This document shows positions 11,181-22,512 of a stretch of 64,000 nucleotides of DNA, piece by piece. A program made the position numbers and the translations under genes. Origin of the DNA: Myrica gale (lineage: Eukaryota > Streptophyta > Magnoliopsida > Fagales > Myricaceae); the NCBI GenBank assembly GCA_963930655.1, contig OZ005617.1:9860501-9924500 (forward strand), written 5' to 3'. The notes under the pieces were generated by a model that ran no database searches, had not been told where the DNA came from, and saw only the letters and a list, made by a program, of their open reading frames with translations. The first letter of the stretch is position 1. Every line of letters starts with the position of its first letter.

Positions 11181-13771
11181 CAAGAGGGGACAACAAGGTA
11201 TATATTACAAAAAACCCTTGTTGGCCGAATATTCTCTTGGTTAGATCTTGACATTTATGCTTTGATTTTTGTTAGATTTTGAACTTAGAAAACCCTAGGT
11301 TGTGTTGTGATGTTAGATCTGGCCATGTAAGCATGAGATCTAAGCTTGAATGTTAGAAAAATGCAAGGAAATAAACAATGCATGATAGGTAAGTTTAGAT
11401 CTAAACTCACACTATACTTGGCCGGTTGAAAGTTAGATTTTTCCTTAGATCTATTGTTGTTGAGGTTTCTAAGTGTTAAATCTAGTTATGGTTGTTGTAT
11501 ATGATGAAGAGATGAGGTTGTAAGGCATAATGCATGTTAGTTTGGTCTTACAATGCAAAGGGAATGCATGTTGCAAGTTTCGGCATGGATGGTTGTGTTG
11601 GTTGATGTTGGCCGAACCTTGTATGCCTTTGATCTTCGAGAAGAACTTTGTTTAAGTATAGATTTGATGAATGACCATGATATATGTAAGTTTAGTAAAC
11701 ATATGCATATAAGTTAGTCTTGAAATGTAGAAGTTTGCATGCAAATCAAAAGAACCAAGGAAAACCTAATTATTCTATGAATATGGGTGTTGGCCGAATG
11801 TGATGTCTTGCTAGATCTTGAAGTTGTTTTGGTGATTTGTAGATCCTAGGTTGTGAATCTGAAAATGGAGGATGTGATCACCATTGGAGAAGAAATTGTA
11901 GACAAGGAATGCTTAAAATGGAGCATGGCCGAATGACCTAGTAGAGAAAAACCCTAATGGCAAGCCTTTAACGATGAAAATGTATTTACTTGTGATGGAT
12001 AAATGAAATTAGGGTTATGGCCAAATGGATTAGAGGATTAAAGCTTTAGTTCAATGATAAAACGCACCATACAAGTAAGAGAAAAATAAGGATAATAGGC
12101 TTAAAGGTTCGGGTTAAAAGGATTAGCAAAACCTTGTGATGTTAAGTATGGATTAAGAATTTAATTAGGTTGGCCGAAACCTATGAGGAGCAAAATAAAG
12201 CTAATGTTTCGGGTTGCATGGAGATCAAATGTCAAAGCCAAGGTTTAATTATGAATAAGGTTAGTAATTGGTGAACTTAAAGACCTAGTTTAATGTATGA
12301 AATAAAAGAAAGATTAGGATTTAATTATAGAGCAATTAGTTTGCTGATTAGAGTCTTACGTAAGAAGTCAATGTGTAAGTGAAACCGATGGAACAAGTAA
12401 TATAGTTGCTGTTTGGAACCATTCAATGGATGTGAGATTTGGGTGATGTTAGGGTTTCGGTCAGTAACCATAACCACTGAATATATGTATTTAGAGAAAT
12501 GCTAATATGCATGTAAAGGAATGACATGTAATTGAGATAATATAACATGCATGTTGGCCGATCGCCTTGATGTATAGCAAGTTCTTGATATTCCTTGATG
12601 GTTAAGAGTATTGCATGATGGTTACATCATGTATAGAACAGCAAGCCTTAGAGGGAAAATAAGGGCAAGAAGGCCACGGGTTGGCCAATGAAGTGAGGAT
12701 TCAATATATAAGTTGTGTTTTGACGAGTTGTATTCATTGGTGTTCATGTGAGCTTGAAACACTTAGAGATAAAAGAAGAAGAACATTAGGTCAATCCTAA
12801 AGGTCTCGACAACAACAATATATCATGTTCCATGAAGTTAAGTGATGGCATTAATGGTTATTAGTCCATGCAAAGGAAGATTAAAAGTGTGGAACAAGGA
12901 GAATAGAAATTGGACATGATATAGATTGCTGATTTGATATAGAATTCTTAATATGAAATGTTATTGCTGCCCTTCATGGATAGGTTTTAAAATCAATGTT
13001 ATTGAGGGGAAGAATAAATGTACTAGGTTTGAGTACGAATTGGAAACGAAGAAGGTGAAAACAGCAACCTTGTACCTATCGAATGGCGGATTAGTTCCAG
13101 TACTTTGAGTAATAAAGTTAGGTTTAATGACTACGAATTCGACATTTGGATATCGAGGTTATGAAAGAAGATATTAAAAGATCGAGTTAAAATACCCTAG
13201 AAGTTCACGAAATTGGAGTTGTTTGATATGTATGATCTTTGCTACTTTCACATGGATTATGAAAGTTAACAATGCTTACAAGGAATGTCACATAATGAAA
13301 TCACATGTTTTAAGATACGAACTCTGGAACTAAGATCGTATATGGTACGTTTGTATGCTTTGTTGGGTGTTAATAACTAAGTATTGAAGCATCGCTTGTA
13401 GGTGAAGACCGAACTAAGTTCGAGAAGATCGGTGTAAGTGCAGTAAGTGCTGAGAGTACTGTAAGTGAACTCTAACCCGATTTGTAAAACTGGAATGATA
13501 CACTGCATGTTTTATTGTACATGGCAAGTTGTTTTAATACATATGAAATGTATTGCATCAAGAATGTTTCGAGCATGTCATAGCATGATCATTTGCATGA
13601 ACGCATGAACAACGTTTTGATACAAATGGAGTTACATGTTTTCAAGTATGGCATGGCATGTTCATTTCATAGAAACATGAAAAGTTGTTTTATGCGAATG
13701 AAAAGAGTACGTATGTTACGAGATTTGATTTGGGGCTTTGGTCGGATCCGTACCAAGTTAAGTGAGGTTCA

Positions 13772-13914
13772 TCATCCATACCGAGGAACGTTGATCGAGA
13801 AGGATAGATGGATGAAACCTAGGACGCCCATACCGAGGGACGTTGATCGAGAAGGTTGGGTAAGTCCTTAAGGTATGTGCAACCACACCGAGAAACGTTG
13901 CTCGAGAAGGTGTG
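13772..13914 (+). other. cluster of three stem-loops in solo LTR
   Basis: Three successive inverted repeats share the inner sequence ACCGAGRRACGTTG-TCGAGAAGG but have different stems: TCATCCAT/ATGGATGA (13772-13779 with 13808-13815), CCCA/TGGG (13827-13830 with 13857-13860) and CACACC/GGTGTG (13884-13889 with 13909-13914). The corresponding region of the other Tekay-type LTRs has the same layout. Confidence 0.8.
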
Positions 13915-14063
13915 ACACCTCTTATGGGTCGTGTCTAGCCATCAGGCCTAGGGAAACTACGGGCTAACTCTACCAGATGTTAAGTCTCCAAGGGATGGGA
14001 GACAGTTCCGATGGGAACAGCACAACCCTGACTTCATGGGGTCAAATGGAGCGAGCCCACAGT

Positions 14064-14262
14064 AAGAGATATGAAATGAATTTGAAAAGGCCAAGAGTGG
14101 CAAGAGATATGAAATGAATTTGAAAGGGCCAAGAGTGACAAGAGATATGAAATGAATTTGAAAGGGCCAAGAGTGGCAAGAGATTTGAAATGTATTTGAA
14201 AGGGCCAAGAGTGGCAAGAGATTTGAAATGTATTTGAAAGGGCCAAGAGTGGCAAGAGATTT
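14064..14262 (+). repeat. 38-bp tandem repeat, about 5.2 copies
   Basis: Units beginning AAGAGATATGAAATG start at 14064, 14102, 14140, 14178, 14216 and (partial) 14254, exactly 38 bp apart. The last full copies carry TTTG in place of TATG near the unit start. Three overlapping minus-strand ORFs here are translations of this repeat. Confidence 0.95.
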
Positions 14263-14831
14263 TAGTGCATGACATGTACATCACGGAGCATGCATATGCA
14301 TCATGGTTTATGCACTAACTCATGATTTCCAGTTATGCATTTATTCTCTTATCGCTACAGTGCATTGAAGTAAGTATGTTTTAAAGCCATGTTTTATCAA
14401 AGCTCATGTTTCAAACTGATGTTCCTTACTGAGTCTTTCGACTCATAGTTTTTAATTGTATCATTCCAGATCCACAAGAAAATCGGGGAGCAGAGGATTA
14501 TCTCATGTAGAAATCCTAGAAGTTCGGGAGTTGGAGTCGGAATTGGTGAACTCCGAGTTAGCACTAGTGAGTGCTGGTTTGATTTGAGTGGCAGTATGTT
14601 GCCCTATCACGTTTTGTATAAGTTTGCGAACAAGATGCAATGTAAAGACTTTTCTGAAGGGGTTATGTTCATTGAGCTTGTATATCAGCCAACATGTGGT
14701 TCCTGAGTGAGTCTTCTGATGTGTATAGAAAAAAAATTTTCAACTGTAAGAGTTAGTGTAAGCGCTGGAGTGTTCCCATGGAATGCTCGCGGCTGTCACG
14801 ATCCCTGCGGGATGACGTTTGGGGCGTGACA

Positions 14832-14836
14832 CTTCC
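14832..14836. repeat. target site duplication CTTCC, right copy
   Basis: Matches 9949-9953 and closes the solo LTR. Confidence 0.85.
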
Positions 14837-15497
14837 CTAGGCAATCATGAGAGCTTCACCAAATCACACAAAATCTACACACTCAAAATCGGTTGGCCTT
14901 CTAGCTTTCACGTGATATGCATGCACTAGAAGACAAAAAAGCAAAGACCAATGGGAGGTCATGGGGTGGCCGAACCTAGGGGGAAGGAAAAGATAAAAAA
15001 ATTATCACCATGCCTTACGCATGTCTATTCGGCCAAGTCATTGAACATGCATAAAAAAATTAAATGCAAGGTTAGGGAAAAATGCAACATTAATTAGATT
15101 ATGATATGATTTAATATAATGGTGGAAAAATATACAAAACCATAAGGCCTTACCTTATATTCAGCTATAAGCTGAAAAACAATTAAAGGTTAAGCAAAGA
15201 TAATTAAATATGTCAATTAATGAGAACATTAAGGCAAGAAATTCGGCTATGATATGATTAAATTCTCTAATGCAAGTAAAATGAATTAATAGCTAATATG
15301 AAGCTCATAAGGAAATAAATATTCACACAAAATGAAAATACCTAGTTGAATAATAAGATAATTAAAATATTCAAGCAAGTATATTAAAAATCTTGTAGGC
15401 TTAACAAAGAAATCATTTAGACTAGAAAAACTCCAAATATTATATTATAGTAATTTTTAAATATGTCAAATAGCTGAAAATAAAGAGGGGTGTCACA

Positions 15498-16178
15498 TCC
15501 TCCCCCTCTTAAGAACAATTCCATCCATGGAATTGCGTGAGTTCAAAAAGTTATGAAGCTTTTCAAAGTCTTTCGAAATTAAAAAATATTAAAATTATTT
15601 AGCTAGCTTTTTCTCGGTCAAGTCCTTGGCTTCAGGATTGGTCTTTCCCTTTTTTCTTCTGCTTCATATACTTCCTCAGGGTTAGTTTCTTCTTCACTTT
15701 CCTTCTCTAGCTTTTAACTCTTACTAGCTCCCGAGTACAAGTAACATCCCACGAGGATGCTCTAGGTTGCCCAAACTCGCCTAGGTTTTGGTTCCGGGTA
15801 CTCCCTCTTCTTCGCCAAGACCTCATTCTTGATAGTCTGGTTCTCCATCTGCTGGATAAGCATATATAGGTATAAGGATGACTAAAATTTCATAAAGCTT
15901 GAATTTATCCAAAACCAAACACTAATGAACGAACTCAATTCAAGCAAGATCATAACCTAAATCAATAAATAAATGAGGGTACTTCTCACGCATCTCAGAT
16001 TCCAATTCCCAAGATGCCTCTTCTACTTCCTGACTTCTCCAAAGCACTTTAACCAGGGGTATTTTCTTAGTGCGCAACTCTTGCTCTTTTCGGTCCATGA
16101 TTTGCACTGGTTGCTCTACATACGACAAATTCTCCCCCACATGCAATGGTGCATATTCCAGAATATGGGAGGGGTCCG
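15498..16178 (-). pseudogene. chromodomain end of a Tekay-type polyprotein, fossil
   Basis: On the minus strand, 15940-16182 reads as a chromodomain-type integrase C-terminus very like that of the complete element at 29580-29790 (DRKEQELRTKKIPLVKVLWR and the WELESEMREKYPHL block). It is followed by a noncoding stretch and a polypurine tract next to the LTR start at 15497. The remainder of the element is absent. Confidence 0.8.
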
Positions 16179-19105
16179 CCACATATTTATTTTCAAAATA
16201 TTATTCTCTAAAAAAGAATTATGAAAGTGTTACTAAAGAGAATGATACTTTGAAGAGTCAAGCTATTTCTTTTAGAGATGATCTTGCAAGGATCACAGAA
16301 GAAAATGTAAAACTATTGCAAAGTAAGACAAGTCTTTTTTGATTGCTGAAAGTGATACTTTGAAAATGAAACTTGACTATCTTACAAATGAAAGAAAAAC
16401 CTTGACATTCTTCTTGGTTCTCAAAGGTGTTGCTTCAACAAAAGCGACATTAAATATGATTCTTTCAATGATAAAAAATCTTATTCTTATATGATCACAA
16501 AATCATCTCCATTATTTACATTGTGCAGCCTTTGTGGTAAATCTGGACATATTTCACACACTTCTCCAACTGAAAGAAATCTTCTAGTGATATTAAATTT
16601 GTTTGGATTCCTAAGGACAAGGTGAAGAAAATCGTTTCTAACACCTAAGGACCCAAAAAGATTTGGGTACCAAAAATAAAGAAGTGATTCTTTTTTGTAG
16701 GAGTGCATGAAGAAAATCGAAGTCAAGGAACATTGGGTTCTTAATAGCGGATTCTCCAAGCACATGACAAATGATAAGAGTTGATTCAAATCTCTTATCA
16801 CAAAAGAAAAAAGGATCGGTTACTTTTGGTGACAGTGGTAAAGGAAGAATTCTTGCTATTGAAAGTGTTGGTATGAATCATAATCCTACTATTGAACATG
16901 TTTTATATGTTGATGGTTTGAATTATAACTTATTCAGCATTAGTCAATTATTTGATAAGGGAAACCGAGTCATATTTGAATCATCAATATGCTTTGTTGA
17001 TAACATTGAAAACAAGAAAGTTTGTTTGTTGGACATCGATAAGAAAATGTGTATATTGTCGACTTAGAGAATATCCCTTCTGAAAATGTGAAATATCTTT
17101 TCTCTCTAAGTGACAAGGATAGTTGGATGTGGCATAGAAGACTTGCTAATGCAACCATGGACTTATTTCAAAATTAGCCAAAAGGATCTGTTTCGGGTTT
17201 GCCTAACCTTGTTTGTTTCCACTTCAACTTCTACACATGAACTTGTTTGGTCCAACCCGAACGTCAAACTTGGGTGGAAAACGATATGACTTTGTTGTGG
17301 TTGATGATTATAGTAGATTTACATGAGCTCTATTCCTAGCTCATAAAGATAAGGCCTTTAATGCATTTGAAAAACTAAACAAGATGATTCAAAACCATTT
17401 TTTTTGTTATTTCTGGTATAAGGAGTGACCATAGAAAAGAATTTGAAAACTCCTCATTTGCAAAATTTTGTGGTGATTTTGGTATAAACCATAACTTTTC
17501 AGCTCCTAGGACTTCTCAACAAAATGAGATTGTTGAGAGGAAAAATAGGACTCTTGATGAAATGACGAGGACCATGCTTTGTAAAAATAAATTACCATAT
17601 TATTTTGGGCAGAAGCTATTAACATTAGCTACTATGTCATTAACTGATGTATGATAAGGCCAATTTTCAAGAAAACTCCATATGAGCTATGGAAAAATAG
17701 AAAACCTAACATTGGTTATTTTCATGAGTTTGGTTGTAAGTGCTTCATTCTCAACAACAACAAAGACAACTTGGGAAAGTTTGATGCGAAAGCTGATGAA
17801 GGTATATTTCTTGGTTTTTCTATTTCCAATAAAGCTTATCGAGTATTTAATAAGAGAACTTTGGTTGTTGAGGGATCTATTCATGTGGTATTTGATGAAT
17901 CTAACGTTTCTATGAGAAGAGATGATAATGATATTGTAGATCTTGATAAGGAAGTTAAGAAACCAGCAACAAGCGAAGACAAGAAAGTCTCTCATCCACA
18001 AAAGCAAGATGTACAAGATCTGGAAGAAGAAACGCCCCAGGTATGACGTCTAGTTCCTAGACCCGAAGAAAAAGTAATTATTGGTTCAAAATGAGTTTTT
18101 TGAAACAAAATAGATGAATTTGGTATTGTTGTAAGGAACAAGGCAAGGTTGGTAGCCCAAAGTTATAATCAAGAAGAGGTAATCGATTTTGATGTGGCCT
18201 TCGAACTTGTTGCTAGATTAGAATCTATTTGCATGTTGCTTGTCTTTGCATGTCTTAAAGATTTCAAATTATTTCAAATGGATGTGAAATATGCATTTCT
18301 TAATGGTTATCTTTATGAGAAAGTATATGTAGAACAACCTCCTGGATTTGAAGATGAAAATCTACCACACTATATGTTCATTGTGAGCTTGAATCAAGCA
18401 CACAAAAGCATTATATGCTTGAATCAAGCACCTCGGGCTTGGTATGAACGATTGAGTGCATTTCTGATTGAAAATGGATTTTCACTAGATATTATCGATA
18501 CCACTCTCTTTACTAAAGAAAATAAAAATGAATTGCTTATCGTTCAAATATATGTTGATGATATCATTTTTGGTTCTACGAATGAGTCTCTTTGTGAAGA
18601 ATTTTCCAAAGTCATGAAAGCTGAATTCGAGATGAGCCTCATAAGAGAGTTGAATTACTTTCTCAAACTTCAGATTAAGCAAAATCATGACAGAATCTTC
18701 ATAAGCCAAGCAAAATACACAAGAGACCACTCAAAAAATTTGGGATGGACAACTCAAAACCTATGGGTACACCAATGAGTCCATCAACCAAAATGGAAAA
18801 TGATGAAAAACGTAAGGGCGTTGACCAAACAAGGAATCGAGGTATGATTGGATCTTTACTTTATCTTTCTGTGAGTAGACATGATATCATGTTTAGTGTG
18901 TGCATGTGTGCAAGATTTCAGTCTTGCCCTAAGGAGACTCATCTCCTTGCAGTTAAGAGGATATTTCGTTACCTTGTTGGTACACAAGATCTTGGTTTGT
19001 CTTATCCAAAGAGTGTTGAATTTAATTTGCAATGACACTCGGATGTTGATTATGCCAGTTGCAAAATTGATAAAAAAGCACTAGTGGTGCGTGTCAGTTT
19101 CTGGG
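16179..19105 (+). pseudogene. copia gag end and pol fossil (integrase, RT, RNase H start)
   Basis: Resumption of the Sirevirus-like element after the insertion. In order: gag coiled coil (KKNYESVTKENDTLKSQ, about 16190-16340), protease and pre-integrase blocks (about 16700-17160), integrase (about 17200-17700), a variable linker (17650-18050), reverse transcriptase (18149-18780, YVDD core) and the start of RNase H (to about 19100). Many breaks; no functional product is expected. The 3' part and 3' LTR are missing. Confidence 0.8.
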
Positions 19106-19583
19106 CGCGGCTCCGGCCAGTAGCGCAGAGGCAACCCACCATGTCGCCGGCCACACTTCCTTTTGTGAGAAAACCTTTTCTCTCCTTGATTACAACATGT
19201 TTTTCGCCAAAACAAATAATAATGACAATATACAATTGACAATTGATCTACTCAATATGTAACAAAACATAAAATCTGTCGAACATATGACATAAGCAAA
19301 AATAGAGAAACAGAGAAACAAGTTTTCTCTTTCACGTGATTTTTCAATCCGTGAACGGCAAAACCAATTGTTCGGCTTTATATAAATCTTAAAATCATTG
19401 ACAGCAATCACATTAATTTTTTTTAGAGATTTTCATCAAAACTTTCTTCACACAATTTCAAAAACGGTTGAACAAAATGGATTTATTTGAAAATATTTTT
19501 CAAACAAATCATAAAATGCGATCATGAATAATTTTAATGAACTATGATACAGATCTCAAGAGAATGAGGTTCAACTGATCTGT
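19106..19583. other. unassigned segment between copia end and a minus-strand primer site
   Basis: Begins with a short GC-rich stretch (19106-19160), then AT-rich sequence without coding potential. By position it would be the internal region of the minus-strand LTR element whose primer site lies at 19584-19595, but no retrotransposon domain is visible. Confidence 0.35.
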
Positions 19584-19595
19584 GCTCTGATACCA
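19584..19595 (-). other. primer binding site, minus strand
   Basis: GCTCTGATACCA is the exact reverse complement of TGGTATCAGAGC, the plant tRNA-iMet primer site of LTR retrotransposons. The LTR therefore lies to the right, from about 19597. Confidence 0.75.
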
Positions 19596-19596
19596 C

Positions 19597-20890
19597 TAAA
19601 AGTTTGCCTGCGGAAATTATCATACTTACTTGATCAGACAAACGACCTTGAACTTTGTCTACGATTGAATCTTCAGTCTTCGATAATTTTCAGGTCTTGT
19701 TGATCTCACCCCTTGAGTCTTAGATTTCATAACTAAGCAACCCAAATGTTTTGTCTCCTTCCTTTCCATGCCTTACAACAGTCACATGGTTTCTCTAAGT
19801 CATAATGGTCCACTGATTAGGAAACGATATCGTATAGTACTTTTCTAAATCCTAGCTGTGATATAGCATGAGATTATTAGGGATTTCATATCTCGGTTGT
19901 ACGATCACATGGAAAAATCTTTTCCATTATTTGCTTTATATTATTTTATTCTAAATTTTTAGGCTTCTACTAATTGTGATCATGTCCATTAACATATAAC
20001 AATTTACCCGCGAGTATTTGAGATTGATTTGCGAAATCACTTCTACTAACAATTATTCGTTTATTTATCCTTCCACCACACCATATTCCACATGAGTAAA
20101 TAAGACCGGAATCATTTCACCGATTAAGTCCCTAACTCATAAAATTCTCAATTCACAATCTAAAGCTCGTTGGACGATCAATTATTTCCAAAATAATTTC
20201 ACAAATAAATATATAATATATATTAATTTAGAAAAATATTTTCACAAAATACCATTGGCCAATGAATTCTTTTCTAGTCCAACCCTATAAAGATATATTG
20301 AAAGTACTGTCTCATCAAGTGACCGATGGATTCCTTATTGAGCGTTTATACAAACTCATTTATTGTGTACAAGACCCAACATTATCTGAAATATTTGACC
20401 TAAAAAGATCATCACCAAATGACTCAGTCAAAGCACAAGTACACAATAAATAGATCAGTATAAACCTCCCAGGTCTAAGGATACAATAAACCAACTATGT
20501 TGAATGCCTTCTCAATATCAGTGATCAATTCCAGAAGGTATTCATATTTGATCTCGATTAGTGCATTTTCTCTTACATTGCACTCACTCATTTCGTTAAG
20601 GTCACTACCTCAATGGTGAAGTCCATGATCTTATTAAATAGAGGCACAACAAGTGTAGACCTATCGTACATCAATATGTACCTTGGTCTAGAACAAAACA
20701 TTAAGTGAACAAGGAACGGAAGAGTCATACTTCCCACCTTTGATTCATTAATCATTGGCGTGACTTTTCTGCAATGTTACTCAGTAATATCCATGTAACA
20801 TCTTATGTCACAACATATTACCCAATAATTAAATATAAACATGTGACATCTAAATAACTATTATTTAGATAAATGATGTTTATGGCATTA
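19597..20890 (-). mobile_element. LTR of an unclassified retrotransposon, minus strand (outer edge approximate)
   Basis: Adjoins the minus-strand primer site. A large part (about 19880-20200) is clearly similar, in reverse complement, to 54900-55350, including the word TGTTAATGGACATGAT, a GGTGGATAATAAATAA-like stretch and an ATTCCGGTC stretch. The two copies are well diverged. The outer end cannot be fixed. No coding domains accompany it, so the superfamily is unknown. Confidence 0.5.
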
Positions 20891-21945
20891 TTCTTACAAG
20901 AGTTTTTGTTAAAATAAAAAATGCGAAGTCTGCTTGTATATTTAGAATATGTCGACATCATCCAGACAATGTTTGTTCAAATTAAATGTCAAGCATCGAA
21001 TCGTTACAAACCGTGCTAAAAATTTAATTCGTCCAGAAGATAAACCAGCGTTTGGATGCTTTTCTCTTGACACATGTCCAACGTTGAAGCCCACGTCTCA
21101 CCAAAAGAACGTCACATTACTTCTTGACATTGTTTGGCCTTCCAAACAAGCTACAACTATTTGCAACTGTCGTCCTCATTAAACACGTGTCAGCCATGCA
21201 TCCATTAAACAACGTCCGGAGGGCTTCAAAAACGTCCGGGTGTTATTTTAGAACAACAGGACAACTTTTTCAGTTGAAAAATGCTCATATCTTAATATGC
21301 TTTAATGATGTCTTTTTCAGACATGCCGTCCACACATTCATATTAATGTTCGAATGATTTGCCCGAAAATTTAATTCATTAATTAATTAGGCCACAAAAC
21401 GAACGACATAATCAATAGAGACTAGTGCAAGCTGGAGAATGAATAAAACATAAGTAAATAGCGAAAAAACTAGTCTAAATAACAAGGACAAGCAAGGCGC
21501 ATCGAGTGGTCCCTCGATGGCCTAATGCATTTGCTCCAACCGCTCCTCCATAGTGTCCACTCGATTGATGAGTGTCTGTAGTTGTATCAAAGTGGTATTG
21601 AGAGACTAGTACAAGTCGGACACGTGTCCTGTTATGGAAGTCAGATCTTTCGGTTTAGTAATCACCTTCTCCCTTATAGCGGTCTCTATTAGAGCATAGT
21701 TGTTCTCCAAAGTATAATTTGGACACGTGTCCTTTGATGAAAGTCAGATCCTTCCTCATAGTAATCATCACCTCTGTCATAGTGGTCTCTATCACAACAT
21801 AGTTATTCTCCAAGAGTGGTTTAGTGGGACTTGATATCTATGGACAATACCTGCGTTGGCTCCACCATCGTCCAGATAATCTTCTTCAGCTCTACTATCA
21901 TAGCGTCCGCCCAAGCTGGTCGCTTTGTCTGGGCCCCTTGAGTCG
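20890..21945. other. low-copy sequence left of the complete Tekay element
   Basis: No recognised gene. ACGTCCGG-type words recur (21022, 21217, 21232). From 21617 to 21825 two degenerate tandem copies of about 105 bp occur, each with GGACACGTGTCC and a TCAGATC block. Together with 33247-33720 this is the pre-insertion locus of the complete element. A minus-strand frame at about 21840-21950 has codon-like composition (GAQTKRPAWADAMIVELKK) and may be part of a broken host gene. Confidence 0.4.
21617..21825 (-). repeat. two degenerate tandem copies, about 105 bp
   Basis: GGACACGTGTCCTGTTATGG (start about 21618) and GGACACGTGTCCTTTGATGA (start about 21721) head two similar blocks, each ending in a TAGTTRTTCTCCAA-like stretch. 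On the minus strand the blocks have a coding look. Confidence 0.7.
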
Positions 21946-21950
21946 TACTC
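21946..21950. repeat. target site duplication TACTC, left copy
   Basis: TACTC directly precedes the 5' LTR and is repeated at 33247-33251 directly after the 3' LTR. Confidence 0.95.
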
Positions 21951-22053
21951 TGTGAGATCCCGAATTTACTTATGTCATTGTATAGGAGAGAGAGATTTTG
22001 CTATGATTTTCCTCAGGATGTAGGTATGTTTTAATTGGTGATTTTTGAGGTAA

Positions 22054-22512
22054 GTGTCGACACATTGGAACATAGTGTCGACACATTATACTAACACCCG
22101 AAAGTTTACCTTTTCCTGGAGACCAAAGTGAATTTTGACTAAGTGTTGTAAGTGTCGACACTTTGAGTCATAGTGTCGACACATTAGACTGATACCCGAG
22201 CGTTTATATCTTTCCGGAACTAGAGTGATTTTTACTAAGTGTCGGAAGTGTCGACACCTTGAGTGATGGTGTCGACACATCCAACTGAAACCCGAGAGTT
22301 CGCCTTTTTCCAGAACTCCCGTGGATTTTGACCAAGTGATGGAAGTGTCGACACCTTGGGTGATGGTGTCGACACATCTAATTGAAACCCGAGAGTTTAC
22401 ATTTTTCCCACTATGGCTAAGTGTTGGAAGTGTCGACACCTTGAGTGATGGTGTCGACACATCTTACTAAATATGTTGTAAGTGTCGACACCTTGAGTGA
22501 TGGTGTCGACAC
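22054..22512. repeat. six palindrome pairs, GTGTCGACAC, 21-bp pitch
   Basis: Twelve perfect copies of the decamer start at 22054/22075, 22152/22173, 22248/22269, 22345/22366, 22430/22451 and 22482/22503. Within every pair the start-to-start distance is exactly 21 bp; between pairs it is 52-98 bp. The intervening sequence (CTTGAGTGATG in many pairs) is less strictly kept. Confidence 0.97.

Larger units (their letters stand above)
9954..14831 (+). mobile_element. solo LTR, 4878 bp, Tekay-type gypsy
   Basis: Starts TGTGAGACCCCG and ends GGGGCGTGACA, flanked by CTTCC on both sides. There is no primer site, polypurine tract or coding domain between the ends, so this is a solo LTR, usually the product of recombination between the two LTRs of one element. 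Inside it are a degenerate GTTATTGGGCC repeat field, a purine-rich tract, many TTGGCCGAA-type words, a stem-loop cluster at 13772-13914, a 38-bp tandem repeat at 14064-14262 and the inverted pair CTGGAATGATACA/TGTATCATTCCAG at 13490 and 14457. The perfect duplication shows that the insertion is relatively recent. Confidence 0.88.
2454..16178 (-). mobile_element. Tekay/Del-type gypsy fossil, minus strand, 3' LTR split by two LTR insertions
   Basis: Right part 15498-16178: polypurine tract (minus strand, about 15498-15512) and the end of integrase with a chromodomain (minus ORF at 15940-16182, including VEEASWELESEMREKYPHLF). Left of that is its 3' LTR, starting at 15497 (TGTGACA on the minus strand) and ending at 2454. 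The LTR survives in three pieces, 14837-15497, 7676-9953 and 2454 to about 3306, totalling roughly 3.8 kb, interrupted by two plus-strand LTRs. The rest of the element beyond 16178 is missing. It sits inside the copia gag. Broken and fairly old. Confidence 0.75.
1..19105 (+). mobile_element. Sirevirus-like Ty1/copia fossil, split by nested insertions
   Basis: A plus-strand copia retrotransposon. Parts seen: an LTR ending at 1319 (its left edge lies outside the window or is not recognisable), a primer site at 1322, gag at about 1365-2453, and, after a 13.7-kb block of other elements, more gag coiled-coil at about 16190-16340, GAG-pre-integrase and integrase at about 16770-18050, reverse transcriptase with a YVDD core near 18550 and a start of RNase H at about 18780-19100. 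The sequence style (coiled-coil gag, zinc knuckle, SVTFGD and LNYNLFSISQL blocks) fits the Sirevirus/Maximus lineage. No 3' LTR is visible. It is broken, with more than ten breaks, and looks old. It is the outermost and oldest layer of the 1-19 kb nest. Confidence 0.8.

Noticed and set aside
10938-11254. Ser/Leu/Pro-rich minus-strand ORFs
   Set aside because: They are translations of the GGA/GAA purine tract of the solo LTR.
13957-14284. Three overlapping minus-strand ORFs with repeated CHSWPFQIHF-type units
   Set aside because: They are translations in three frames of a 38-bp tandem repeat. Since 38 is not a multiple of three, the frames rotate, so this is not a repeat protein.
22054-22512. 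Regularly spaced palindromic repeats looking like a CRISPR array
   Set aside because: The repeats are only 10 bp, occur in pairs with near-identical spacers, lie in a plant LTR and are duplicated in the second LTR. There are no cas genes.
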